Below, one piece after another: positions 51,298 to 59,255 of a stretch of 64,000 nucleotides of DNA (within the stretch, counting starts at the first letter, position 1; each line of letters begins with the position of its first letter). Under the pieces are notes generated by a model, which was not told the DNA's origin, searched no databases, and was given only the letters and a program-made list of their open reading frames with translations. This DNA comes from Acidimicrobiales bacterium. GTDB lineage: Bacteria > Actinomycetota > Acidimicrobiia > Acidimicrobiales > UBA8190. The DNA is taken from positions 1 to 64,000 of the forward strand of contig DATKSK010000007.1 of assembly GCA_035531755.1 (NCBI GenBank). The letters are read 5' to 3'. Both the position numbers and the translations under genes were made by a program.

Positions 51298-52068
51298 CTA
51301 GGCGGAAGGGGTCGGGGCGCCGTCCCCGCCGGGGGCCGCGCCGGCGGCGGCGCCGGCACCACGCCCACCGCGCGAGCCGCTCTTGCGGCCCCCGGCCAGG
51401 CGCTCGGCCAGCTCGCCGTGGCCGAGCCGGCGGAAGGCGCGGCGGCCCTGGGCACGCGACAGCACAGCCACCTCGAGGTCGTCGGGGGCGAGGGTGCGGT
51501 CCGGCCCGGCCAGCGCGGCGACGGCGGCGCGCAGGGCGGCGTCGAGCGCCCACCCGTCGGCGTAGGACCCGGCGAAGCGGTCCGTGATCGTCTCGGTCTC
51601 ACCGCCCAGCACGGCGAAGCGGTCCTCGTCGGTGATCGTGCCCTCGTAGGCGATGTGGTACAGCTGGTCCGACTTGCCGTCGGCGCCGAGCTCGGCCACC
51701 AGGATCTCGACCTCGAGGGGCTTCATCTCGTGGGTGAAGACCTGCCCGAGGAACTGGGCGTAGAGGTTGGCGAGGGACCGGGCGTCGACGTCCTCGCGGC
51801 TGAAGGCGAAGCCCTTGGTGTCGGCGTGGCGCACGCCGGCCACCCGCAGCTGGTCGAACTCGTTGTACTTGCCGACGCCGGCGAAGGCGATGCGGTCGTA
51901 GATCTCGCTCACCTTGTGCAGCGAGCGCGACGGGTTCTCCGCCACCATGAGGATTCCGTCGTCGAACACGCACGCCACCAGGGACCGGCCCCGGGCGATG
52001 CCCTTCTGGGCGTACTCGGCGCGGTCCTTCATGACCTGCTCGGGCGCCACGTAGAACGGCATGGTCAC
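51298..52068 (-). CDS. prcA: Proteasome alpha subunit
   Basis: The 256-residue protein has the alpha-type N-terminus ([27 protein letters not shown]) that forms the gate, [19 protein letters not shown] and [17 protein letters not shown]. It forms the outer rings of the 20S particle. Unlike PrcB it has no N-terminal catalytic threonine. GTG 52068 overlaps the prcB stop (GTGA) and has GGAGG upstream; ATG 52062 is a second option that aligns with mycobacterial PrcA. The C-terminus ends in an unusual Gly/Ala-rich tail. Confidence 0.95.
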   Translation of the reverse strand: MTMPFYVAPEQVMKDRAEYAQKGIARGRSLVACVFDDGILMVAENPSRSLHKVSEIYDRIAFAGVGKYNEFDQLRVAGVRHADTKGFAFSREDVDARSLANLYAQFLGQVFTHEMKPLEVEILVAELGADGKSDQLYHIAYEGTITDEDRFAVLGGETETITDRFAGSYADGWALDAALRAAVAALAGPDRTLAPDDLEVAVLSRAQGRRAFRRLGHGELAERLAGGRKSGSRGGRGAGAAAGAAPGGDGAPTPSA

Positions 52069-52883
52069 GGCCCGCCACCTCCGATGCCCCGGCCCACGCC
52101 GCGCCGCTGCACGAGCGATGCGAAGCGGTCGGCCACCTCGGTGTCGCTCACACGGTCGTAGCCGCCGGCGGTCACCGTGGCCACCACGGGGAAGATGCCC
52201 CGCACCAGGTCGGGCCCGCCGGTGGCGGAGTCCTCGTCGGCGGCCTCGTACAGGGCCCGCACGGCCAGCTCGATCGACTCGTCTCGGGGCAGATCGGGGC
52301 GCCAGCCCAGCTTGATCGTGGTACGGGCGTCACGCCCGCCCGACCCCGTGGCCGCGTGGTCGGCCTCCTCGAAGTGGCCGCCGGTCACGTCGTAGGTGAA
52401 GATCCGCCCCAACCCGAGCCGCAGGTCGAAGCCGCAGTACAGCGGCACCACCACGAGGCCCTGCATGGCCATGGGCAGGTGCTCGCGCACCATCTGGCCC
52501 AGCTGGTTGGCCTTGCCCTCGAGGCTGAGGGCCACGCCCTCCACCTTCTCGTAGTGCTCGAGCTGGGTCTGGAAGAGCTTGACCATCTCGATGGCGGGCC
52601 CGGCGGCCCCGGCGATGGCCACCGCCGAGTGCCGGTCGGCGGGGAAGACCTTCTCCATGGCGCGGTGGGCGATGATGTTGCCCTCGGTGGCGCGGCGGTC
52701 GCCTGCCATCACCACGCCGTCGGCGTAGCGCAGCGCCACCACGGTCGTCCCGTGGGCCACGCCGGCCGTCACGGCGGCGACGTCCGGGCCGCGCAGCAGT
52801 GCCCCGGTGGGATCGGTACGACGGACGAGGGCGGCGAAGCTCGGACCCGGGTCGTCCCCGGGCGGGAACAAGGGAAGGCCCAC
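52065..52883 (-). CDS. prcB: Proteasome beta subunit
   Basis: The 272-residue precursor has a propeptide of about 45 residues ending HG, after which Thr46 of [21 protein letters not shown] is the catalytic N-terminal threonine. DRRA and [11 protein letters not shown] are typical of the beta subunits. The propeptide is removed autocatalytically during 20S assembly. GTG 52883 lies four bases after the pup stop and overlaps prcA at its end, so pup-prcB-prcA are co-translated. Confidence 0.95.
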   Translation of the reverse strand: MGLPLFPPGDDPGPSFAALVRRTDPTGALLRGPDVAAVTAGVAHGTTVVALRYADGVVMAGDRRATEGNIIAHRAMEKVFPADRHSAVAIAGAAGPAIEMVKLFQTQLEHYEKVEGVALSLEGKANQLGQMVREHLPMAMQGLVVVPLYCGFDLRLGLGRIFTYDVTGGHFEEADHAATGSGGRDARTTIKLGWRPDLPRDESIELAVRALYEAADEDSATGGPDLVRGIFPVVATVTAGGYDRVSDTEVADRFASLVQRRGVGRGIGGGGP

Positions 52884-52887
52884 CCGG

Positions 52888-53091
52888 CTACTCCCCCCCC
52901 TTCTGGACGTAGTTCCGGACGAACTCCTCGGCGTTCTCCTCGAGGACCTCGTCGATCTCGTCGAGCAGGTCGTCGAGCTCGGCCTTCAACTTCTCGCCCT
53001 GGGGGGACGGCGCCGGCGCCTCGGTCTCCTCGGTCGTCGTCTCCTCGCGCGTCGTCGGCGCCTGCTTGCGCTTCTGCTCCCGTTCGGCCAT
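52888..53091 (-). CDS. pup: Prokaryotic ubiquitin-like protein Pup
   Basis: The 67-residue protein is acidic and largely disordered, with a central helix [34 protein letters not shown] and the GGE C-terminus. Pup is conjugated by PafA to lysines and read by ARC/Mpa. Many actinobacterial Pups end in GGQ and need Dop to deamidate the glutamine; here the encoded residue is already glutamate, so Dop is needed only for depupylation. GGGAG lies seven bases before ATG 53091. Confidence 0.95.
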   Translation of the reverse strand: MAEREQKRKQAPTTREETTTEETEAPAPSPQGEKLKAELDDLLDEIDEVLEENAEEFVRNYVQKGGE

Positions 53092-53102
53092 CAGTCCACT
53101 CC

Positions 53103-54590
53103 CTAGGCGCTCAACCGTGCCAACAGCTCCGACGGGGTGGCGCTGCCCTCGAGAAGCTCCTCCACGTGCTCGGCTGTACCACGTAGCGGATCCATCATAG
53201 GGACGCGCCGGAGGGGGTCGGTACCGAGGTCGAACACCAACGAGTCCCAGTTGGCGCTGGCGACAGACGACGCCCAGCGGCGCAGGCACTGCCCCCGGAA
53301 ATAGGCCCGGGTCCGGCGGGGCGGCTCGGTGACGGCGTCGAGCACCTCCTGCTCCCCCACCAGGCGCTTGGTGTCGAGCCGCGCGAACAGCGACCGCTCG
53401 GGGCGCAGGTCGTGGTATTGCAGGTCGACCGCGGCGAGCCGGTGGTCGTCCCAGTCGAGCCCGTGGCGCTCGCGGTAGGCCTCGAGCAGCTGGAGCTTGG
53501 CGGCCCAGTCCACCCGGTCGGCCACGACACCGGGGTCGGTCTCCAGGCCGTGGAGCACGTCCTCCCACTGCTGGAGCAGCTCCTGGCCCACCGCCTCGTC
53601 ACCCAGGCATGCCAGGCCGCGGTCCTCGGCGTACTTGCGGGCCAGGCCGAACAGCTCCCACTGCAGCGCCAAAGCGGTGGCGCTGCGGCCGTCGGCGAGG
53701 TCGAGCGCCACCGACAGCGTGGGGTCGTACGACACCTGCCGGATGGCCTTCACCGGGTTGGCGAGGGTCAGCTCGCGCCCTCCGAAGGCGTCGTCCTCGA
53801 TGAGCGCCAGAACGAGCGCGGTGGTCCCCACCTTCAGGAAGGTGGCCGTCTCCGACAGGTTGGCGTCGCCCACGATGACGTGGAGGCGCCGGTAGCGCTG
53901 GGGGTCGGCGTGGGGCTCGTCGCGCGTGTTCACGATGGGGCGCTTCAGGGTGGTCTCGAGGCCGATCTCCTCCTCGAAGAACTCGGAGCGCTGCGACAGC
54001 TGGAAGGGGATGTCACGGCCGACGTTGGCCGGGGTCTCGGTCCCCACCTTCCCCGCGCCGGTGAAGACCTGGCGCGTGACGAAGTGCGGGGTGATGAGGT
54101 GGGCGATGCGGGCGAAGGGCACGGCCCGGTCCATGAGGTAGTTCTCGTGGGTCCCGTAGGAGTTGCCCTTGCCGTCGGAGTTGTTCTTGTACACGACGAT
54201 CGACTGGCCCTCGGGGAGCACGCGCCGCACGGCCGCCATGGAGCGGCGCAGCACCTCCTCCCCCGCCTTGTCGTACTTCACGACCTCGAGGGGGTCCGCG
54301 CACTCGGGCGTCGAGAATTCCGGGTGCGCGTGGTCGACGTAGTACCGGGCCCCGTTGGTGAGCACGGCGTTCACGAGGTGCGTCTCCACCTCGGGGGGCA
54401 TGGCGCCCTCGCGCGCGAATCCCCGGGCGTCGTTACCCGGCGACTCGTCCTCGAAGTCCCACCCCGCCCGGGCCAGATCGGACACGTATGCGTTGACCAG
54501 CAGCGACGAGGACGCCACGGGGTTGCCGTCGCCGCCGACGTGGTGGATGCCGTACTCCGTCTCGATCCCGCACACCTTCGCGACGGCCAC
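53103..54590 (-). CDS. dop: Deamidase/depupylase Dop
   Basis: The 495-residue protein is paralogous to PafA, with [66 protein letters not shown] and the C-terminal domain. It removes Pup from substrates and, in GGQ-Pup species, deamidates Pup. GTG 54590 is chosen because TAGGGT ends seven bases upstream and homologues begin VAKVCGIETEYG; the in-frame codon at 54644 is rejected. pup starts 12 bases after its stop. Confidence 0.93.
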   Translation of the reverse strand: MAVAKVCGIETEYGIHHVGGDGNPVASSSLLVNAYVSDLARAGWDFEDESPGNDARGFAREGAMPPEVETHLVNAVLTNGARYYVDHAHPEFSTPECADPLEVVKYDKAGEEVLRRSMAAVRRVLPEGQSIVVYKNNSDGKGNSYGTHENYLMDRAVPFARIAHLITPHFVTRQVFTGAGKVGTETPANVGRDIPFQLSQRSEFFEEEIGLETTLKRPIVNTRDEPHADPQRYRRLHVIVGDANLSETATFLKVGTTALVLALIEDDAFGGRELTLANPVKAIRQVSYDPTLSVALDLADGRSATALALQWELFGLARKYAEDRGLACLGDEAVGQELLQQWEDVLHGLETDPGVVADRVDWAAKLQLLEAYRERHGLDWDDHRLAAVDLQYHDLRPERSLFARLDTKRLVGEQEVLDAVTEPPRRTRAYFRGQCLRRWASSVASANWDSLVFDLGTDPLRRVPMMDPLRGTAEHVEELLEGSATPSELLARLSA

Positions 54591-54597
54591 GAAACCG

Positions 54598-54603
54598 ACC
54601 CTA
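54598..54603 (-). promoter_or_regulatory. -10 element of the dop-pup-prcBA transcript
   Basis: TAGGGT (minus strand) ends seven bases before GTG 54590. No Shine-Dalgarno sequence precedes dop, so a leaderless start is likely. Confidence 0.5.
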
Positions 54604-54734
54604 GTGCGTGGCGGCTGCGACGGCGCGACGCTCCCCGGCGGCACCGCTGCGCCACCGGGCGTGCGGGGCGCCGGGGCCGGCGGGGTGGGTGGACGGTGCC
54701 GGGTGGACGGCGCGGGACGCCTGTTTCCGGCGGG

Positions 54735-56543
54735 TCAGAGGTACTGGCCGGTGCCGACCCGCTCGATGGAACGACCGCCGCGGGTCTCCTCGGTGTCGGC
54801 CAGGAGGGTGCGCACGTACACGATGCGCTCGCCCTTCTTCCCCGAGATCCGGGCCCAGTCGTCGGGGTTGGTGGTGTTGGGGAGGTCCTCGTTCTCCTTG
54901 TACTCCCGGCGGATCGACTCCAGGAGGTCGGAGGTGCGCACGCCCTTCCCCTCCCCCGCGATGGCCCGCTTGATGGCGAGCTTCTTCGCCCGGCGGACGA
55001 TGTTCTCGATCATCGCCCCCGACGCGAAGTCGCGGAAGTAGAGGATCTCCTTGTCGCCGTTCTGGTAGGTCACCTCGAGGAATTTGTTCTCGTCGTCGGC
55101 GCGGAACATCTCCAACACGGTCTCCTCGATCATCGCCTGCACGGCCTTGGCCGGGTCCCCCCCGCCCAGGCGGTCGACCTCGGCGCCGTCGAGCGGCAGG
55201 TCGGGCGTCAGGTAGCGGGCGAAGATCTGGGTGGCGGCCTCCTCGTCGGGGCGCTCGATCTTGATCTTCACGTCGAGCCGGCCCGGGCGCAGGATGGCCG
55301 GGTCGATGAGGTCCTCGCGGTTGGACGCGCCGATGACGATGACGTCGCGCAGGGTCTCCACCCCGTCGATCTCGGCCAGCAGCTGCGGGACGATGGTGGA
55401 CTCGATGTCGGAGCTGATCCCCGTCCCCCTGGTGCGGAACAGCGAGTCCATCTCGTCGAAGAAGACGATGACCGGGACGCCCTCCTCGGCCTTCTCCCGG
55501 GCGCGCTGGAACACGAGCCGGATCTGGCGCTCGGTCTCGCCCACGTACTTGTTGAGCAGCTCGGGGCCCTTGATGTTGAGGAAGTAGCTGCGGATGTTGG
55601 CGTTGCCGGTGACCTCGGCCACCTTCTTGGCGAGCGAGTTGGCGACCGCCTTGGCGATGAGGGTCTTGCCACAGCCCGGGGGGCCGTAGAGCAGGATGCC
55701 CTTGGGCGCCGGCAGCTTGTACTCGTTGAACAGCGCCCGGTGCAGGTAGGGCAGCTCGACGGCGTCGGTGATGGCCTCGATCTGGGTGTCGAGGCCGCCG
55801 ACGTCCCCGTAGGTGACGTCGGGGACCTCCTCGAGCACGAGCTCTTCGACCTCGGGGCGCGGCAGCTTCTCCACCAGCAGCTGCGAGCGCGTCTCCATGA
55901 GCACGGCGTCGCCGGCGCGCAGGTGCACGCTCAGCAGGTCGTGGGAGAGCTCGACCACCCGCTCCTCGTCGGCCCGGGCGTACACGATGGCGCGCCGGCC
56001 GTCCTCGAGGACCTCCTTCAGGGTGACGACCTCGCCCGAGTCCTCGCCCTCGCGCGCCAGGATCACGTTGAGGGACTCGTTGAGCACGACCTCCTGCCCG
56101 CGGCGCAGGTCGTGGGGGTCGATCTCCGGGTGGACGGCCACCCGCATCTTGCGGCCCGACGAGAACACGTCCACGGTGGCGTCCTCGTTGGCGTGGAGGA
56201 ACGTCCCGTACGCGCTCGGGGGCTGGGTGAGCTTGTCGACCTCCTCCCGCAGGGCGGCGATGTGCTCCTTCGCCTGCTGCAGGGTGTAGGTCAGCTTCTC
56301 GTTCTGGGAGACGGCCTGAGCCAGCTGCCCCTTGGTCTCGAGGAGGCGCTCCTCGAGGGACTGCACCCGGCCCGGCCCCTCCGACAGGCGACGGCGCAGG
56401 ATGCCGACCTCTTCCTCGGCCTGACGCGAGCGCTCGCGCAGGAGATCGAGCTCCTCGCGCAGCGCCAGCTGTCGTTCCTCCTCGGACTCGGCCGTTGGAA
56501 CCACCTCCCGGGCGTGTTTCGGGGCCCTCGAGGGACCATACAC
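54735..56543 (-). CDS. mpa: Proteasomal ATPase ARC/Mpa
   Basis: The 602-residue AAA ATPase has an N-terminal coiled coil (about 20-105) that reads Pup, two OB folds (about 110-230), Walker A GPPGCGKT (287-294), Walker [11 protein letters not shown] and the arginine finger region RPGRLDVKI. It ends QYL, the motif that docks the 20S particle. It unfolds pupylated proteins into the proteasome. GTG 56543 gives the most natural N-terminus; GTG 56504 would remove 13 residues. No Shine-Dalgarno sequence is visible. Confidence 0.93.
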   Translation of the reverse strand: MYGPSRAPKHAREVVPTAESEEERQLALREELDLLRERSRQAEEEVGILRRRLSEGPGRVQSLEERLLETKGQLAQAVSQNEKLTYTLQQAKEHIAALREEVDKLTQPPSAYGTFLHANEDATVDVFSSGRKMRVAVHPEIDPHDLRRGQEVVLNESLNVILAREGEDSGEVVTLKEVLEDGRRAIVYARADEERVVELSHDLLSVHLRAGDAVLMETRSQLLVEKLPRPEVEELVLEEVPDVTYGDVGGLDTQIEAITDAVELPYLHRALFNEYKLPAPKGILLYGPPGCGKTLIAKAVANSLAKKVAEVTGNANIRSYFLNIKGPELLNKYVGETERQIRLVFQRAREKAEEGVPVIVFFDEMDSLFRTRGTGISSDIESTIVPQLLAEIDGVETLRDVIVIGASNREDLIDPAILRPGRLDVKIKIERPDEEAATQIFARYLTPDLPLDGAEVDRLGGGDPAKAVQAMIEETVLEMFRADDENKFLEVTYQNGDKEILYFRDFASGAMIENIVRRAKKLAIKRAIAGEGKGVRTSDLLESIRREYKENEDLPNTTNPDDWARISGKKGERIVYVRTLLADTEETRGGRSIERVGTGQYL

Positions 56544-56705
56544 CGGCCCCGGCGCCCGACGGCGCGCTCAGGGGCCCGGATGGCGCCTCGTGGACAGGGT
56601 ACGCCCGCACCCGCCGGTACACTGGTTTTCCCGGGTGGAGCGGGTCGTGTCCCCGCCGCCGGTGGGTGTCCGTCCCGCCCGGAATCCGAGTGGGGACGCG
56701 GCCAG

Positions 56706-56735
56706 TTGACATCCCGAACAGGGCGTCGTTACGGT
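56706..56735 (+). promoter_or_regulatory. Promoter of the ferredoxin gene
   Basis: TTGACA (56706-56711), a perfect -35, is separated by 18 bp from TACGGT (56730-56735). The transcript would have a leader of about 40 bases with GAGGAGAGGG before ATG 56783, the reverse of the leaderless pattern elsewhere. Confidence 0.65.
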
Positions 56736-56782
56736 CCGGAGCCGGCGCTCCACATGATCGAGGAGAGGGCGAGAGCGAGCCG

Positions 56783-57019
56783 ATGAAGGTCTGGATCGAC
56801 CAGGATCTGTGCACCGGCGACGGGCTGTGCGAGGAGATCGCGCCGGCCGTGTTCACACTGCTCGACGACGGGCTCGCCTACGTCAAGGAGGCCGACCAGG
56901 TCCGCAACGACCCGGGCGGGTCGGCCGGGATGGCCCTCGTGCCCGAGGACCTCGAGGACGCCGTCACCGAGGCCGCCGAGGAGTGCCCCGGGGAGTGCAT
57001 CTTCATCGAGCCGGGCTGA
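56783..57019 (+). CDS. Ferredoxin
   Basis: The 78-residue protein has Cys10 and Cys16 (CTGDGLC), Cys68 and Cys72, the CX5C...CPXXC pattern of actinobacterial single-cluster ferredoxins, usually partners of cytochromes P450. It is expressed from a strong promoter and has a ribosome site. Its last codons form the first unit of an 18-bp in-frame tandem repeat; read-through of the first stop would add FIEPGR, FIEPGS and FIEPG before a second stop. It faces trmI on the other strand. Confidence 0.88.
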   Translation: MKVWIDQDLCTGDGLCEEIAPAVFTLLDDGLAYVKEADQVRNDPGGSAGMALVPEDLEDAVTEAAEECPGECIFIEPG

Positions 57020-57073
57020 TTCATCGAGCCGGGCCGATTCATCGAGCCGGGCTCATTCATCGAGCCGGGCTGA
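57002..57073. repeat. In-frame 18-bp tandem repeat, four copies, spanning two convergent stops
   Basis: Units TTCATCGAGCCGGGCTGA (57002-57019), then CCGA-, CTCA- and CTGA-ending variants to 57073, are each 18 bp. Unit 1 ends with the ferredoxin stop; unit 4 contains the trmI stop on the other strand (57057-57059). Only two positions vary, so the array is recent. Confidence 0.95.
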
Positions 57074-57890
57074 GCCGGGCACCGGCGGCTCGGGCCTCGT
57101 CGGGGGGCACCAGCAGCCTCGCCGTCGTGAGGAACCCGGTGTGCGCCACCATCCGGTGGTCGGGCCGCACCGAGCGCTGCTCCACGTGCCAGGTCCGGCG
57201 CAGCACCTCCGACGTCTCGGCCATCCCGAACGCGCTCGACGCCATGGCCTCGCGCAGGGTGGCCACCTGCGTGATCGACGGCAGGTAGGCGAGCAGGATC
57301 CCACCGGGGCGAAGCGCCCCGGTGGCGGGGCCCAGCACGCGCCACGGCTCGGGCAGGTCGAGCACGACCCGGTCGAGGTCGCGCTCCTCGATCCCCTCGT
57401 AGACGTCGCGCTCCTCCACGCGGTAGCGGGCGTCCGCGCCGCACCAGGACGCCACGTTGGCGCGCGCCCCGGCGGCGAAATCGGCACGGACCTCGTACCC
57501 GGTCACCTCGGCGCCGGCGCGCAGCAACGTCATCGACAACGCGCCCGACCCCACGCCCGCCTCCAGGACCCGCATGCCGGGCCCGATGTCCGCGGCGAGG
57601 AGGATGGCGCCGAGGTCCTTCGGGTAGATGACCTGCGCGCCGCGGGGCATCTTCAGCACCACGTCGGCCAGCGTCGGCCGCACCACCACGAACTGGCGCC
57701 CCGTCGTCGCCCCCACCGTCGAGCCCTCGGCGCGCCCGATCACGTCGTCGTGGGCGACGATCCCCGAATGGGTGTGGAACATGGCGCCGGGCGTGAGCGT
57801 CGTGAGGTACCGGCGCTCCTTGGGGTCGACGAGCAGGACGCGCTCGCCGGCCGACAAGGGGCCCCGGGCGGCGTCCGCGGCGGGCGTCAC
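57057..57890 (-). CDS. trmI: tRNA (adenine-58-N1)-methyltransferase
   Basis: The 277-residue protein has the TrmI core: LVDPKERRYLTTL, GAMFHTHSGIVAHDDVIG, VLEAGVGSGALSMTLLRAG (motif I), YEVRADF and the catalytic VVLDLPEPW. It methylates A58 in the tRNA T-loop as a homotetramer. GTG 57890 overlaps the upstream gene's stop (GTGA). It lies next to arc, as in mycobacteria. Its stop falls in the 18-bp tandem array. Confidence 0.93.
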   Translation of the reverse strand: MTPAADAARGPLSAGERVLLVDPKERRYLTTLTPGAMFHTHSGIVAHDDVIGRAEGSTVGATTGRQFVVVRPTLADVVLKMPRGAQVIYPKDLGAILLAADIGPGMRVLEAGVGSGALSMTLLRAGAEVTGYEVRADFAAGARANVASWCGADARYRVEERDVYEGIEERDLDRVVLDLPEPWRVLGPATGALRPGGILLAYLPSITQVATLREAMASSAFGMAETSEVLRRTWHVEQRSVRPDHRMVAHTGFLTTARLLVPPDEARAAGARLSPAR

Positions 57891-58105
57891 CCCCCGCCGG
57901 CGGCGGCGGACCCCGAGCCCCGCTCCGTCACCGCCACCACGAGGCGCTGGCCCGGCTCGACGCGCCCGCTCCAGACCACCTCGTCGCGCCGGCTGCGCGC
58001 CCGGCGCACCAACCACGCCGCCGCGGCCACCGCCAGCCACACGGGCTCGCCCCCCATGCCGCGCCGCGCCGCGCGCGACGTGAGCAAGCGCAGCACGCGG
58101 TCCAC
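57887..58105 (-). CDS. Small hypothetical protein
   Basis: The 72-residue protein has one hydrophobic segment (EPVWLAVAAAAWLV) flanked by Arg-rich segments, then a beta-like stretch VEPGQRLVVAVTERG. GTG 58105 follows the upstream stop by nine bases and its own stop overlaps the trmI start, so it is part of that operon. No family known; the length, charge and position suggest a real small membrane-associated protein. Confidence 0.55.
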   Translation of the reverse strand: MDRVLRLLTSRAARRGMGGEPVWLAVAAAAWLVRRARSRRDEVVWSGRVEPGQRLVVAVTERGSGSAAAGGG

Positions 58106-58114
58106 GGCGCGGGC

Positions 58115-58324
58115 TCAGACCCTGCGGATCTCGACGACGGCCGAGCGCGAGCGCCCCCGGCGTCGGCCGAGCAGGTACGCCACCAGCAACGCCAGCACCA
58201 CCCCGGCCACGGCGCCGCCGACCAGCTTGGGCCGGGCCGCCTCGACCTTCTCGTCGATGCCGCCGGACATGTCGCGCAGCTTCGCCTCGAGGTCGTCGCG
58301 GGTGATCCTCGCCGTGGTCGCCAT
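58115..58324 (-). CDS. Small membrane protein
   Basis: The 69-residue protein begins MATTARITRDDLEAKLRDMSGGIDEKVEAARPKL, a helical cytoplasmic part, then one membrane helix (AGVVLALLVAYLLG) and a basic RRRGRSRS tail. This layout is common in actinobacterial operons with holin-like proteins and suggests an adaptor of the next gene's product. ATG 58324 follows that gene's stop by two bases. Confidence 0.65.
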   Translation of the reverse strand: MATTARITRDDLEAKLRDMSGGIDEKVEAARPKLVGGAVAGVVLALLVAYLLGRRRGRSRSAVVEIRRV

Positions 58325-58326
58325 GG

Positions 58327-58698
58327 TCAGCGCCTCCCGTCGGTACGGTCGCTCCCGGCGGACTTCGCCCCCGGGCCCTTGGTGATCCTCCACGCCGCCA
58401 GACCCAGCACGGCCGTGGCCAGCGCGCCGGTGATCACGTACGGCAGCCAGCTGAGGTTGCCGGTGAAGGTCGACCCCGTCTCGGTCTGCAGGGCGCGCAG
58501 CGCCGCCAGCACCAGCAGGACCGACCCGGCCGCCAGGGCGATCGACCCGGCCATCCCGAAGGCGAGGAAGCGGCCCAGGCCCTTCAGGGGGCCGAGGGTC
58601 TCCTGCTTGGCGTAGTCGATGACGAGCTGGACGAAGTCCCCGCCCGTGGCCGTCAGCCCGCCGCCGCGCCCCGACCGCCCATCTTGACGTCCCGGCAC
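58327..58698 (-). CDS. Holin-X-like (PF07332-type) membrane protein
   Basis: The 123-residue protein has a short cytoplasmic helix with DYAKQETLGPLKGLGRFLAFG, two membrane helices (about 50-75 and 87-105) and a charged tail. It resembles the actinobacterial holin superfamily III / Holin-X. Despite the name these are chromosomal membrane proteins, and no phage gene is near. GTG 58698 has AGGAGG four bases upstream. It heads the unit holin - small membrane protein - small protein - trmI. Confidence 0.7.
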   Translation of the reverse strand: MPGRQDGRSGRGGGLTATGGDFVQLVIDYAKQETLGPLKGLGRFLAFGMAGSIALAAGSVLLVLAALRALQTETGSTFTGNLSWLPYVITGALATAVLGLAAWRITKGPGAKSAGSDRTDGRR

Positions 58699-58825
58699 CG
58701 ACCCTCCTTCGCGAGCGTCCATCCTCCCCTGCCCGGACAAGTGTGGCAAGCACGCCCGTCCGGGGCGCGTGGCGCCGCCGCCCGGTCGCGTCCCGTCGCC
58801 GCGCTCGTGGCGGCTTCGTCGCAGC

Positions 58826-59230
58826 TCAGTCGCGGGGGGTGAGGAGGTAGGTGGAGCTGGCCTTGGCGACCAACCGCCCCTCGTCGTCGGCCAGCTCGGC
58901 CTCCACGAAGGCCACGCGCCGTCCTGCCGAGATCACCCGCGACGTGCACGTCAGCGTGCCCCCGGGGCGCACGGGGGCGAGGAAGCTCACTTTGAGCTCG
59001 GCGTTGGCGGAGTAGACCTTGCGCCCCTTCGCCCAGGTGACGGTGGCGGCGCCCATGGCCGAGTCACAGCACGCCGCCAGGAATCCCCCCTGGAGCACGC
59101 CGGCGGGGTTGGCGAACCGCTCGTCGGCGGGCATCGTCCACACCGTCGTCCCCGGCTCGGACTTGTCGACGCACACCATGCCGAGCGTCAGGTCGCAATT
59201 GGGCGGTACCTGCACCCGGGGATCGGCCAC
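58826..59230 (-). CDS. PaaI/hotdog-fold thioesterase
   Basis: The 134-residue protein has the hotdog helix motif NPAGVLQGGFLAACCDSAMGAA and the strands AELKVSFLAPVRPGGTLTCTSRV. Such enzymes hydrolyse acyl-CoA thioesters, often aromatic. GTG 59230 is chosen because TACCGT ends six bases upstream; GTG 59263 would add 11 residues. It is divergent from nagA and shares the palindromic -10 element with it. Confidence 0.8.
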   Translation of the reverse strand: MADPRVQVPPNCDLTLGMVCVDKSEPGTTVWTMPADERFANPAGVLQGGFLAACCDSAMGAATVTWAKGRKVYSANAELKVSFLAPVRPGGTLTCTSRVISAGRRVAFVEAELADDEGRLVAKASSTYLLTPRD

Positions 59231-59236
59231 GGCGAG

Positions 59237-59246
59237 ACGGTACCGT
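59237..59246. promoter_or_regulatory. Palindromic divergent -10 element
   Basis: ACGGTACCGT is its own complement, so TACCGT reads on both strands. It is six bases before GTG 59230 (minus, thioesterase) and nine bases before GTG 59256 (plus, nagA). One sequence appears to supply the -10 of both genes. Confidence 0.6.
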
Positions 59247-59255
59247 ACGGGTCCC

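Noticed and set aside
53412-56786. 1124-codon open frame on the plus strand across dop and arc
   Set aside because: It is antisense to two clear proteasome genes and its translation is low-complexity Val/Gly/Leu-rich with no domain; long antisense frames are expected in GC-rich DNA.
58327-58698. Prophage holin
   Set aside because: The protein is holin-like by family only; it sits in an operon with trmI and no lysin, capsid or integrase gene is near.
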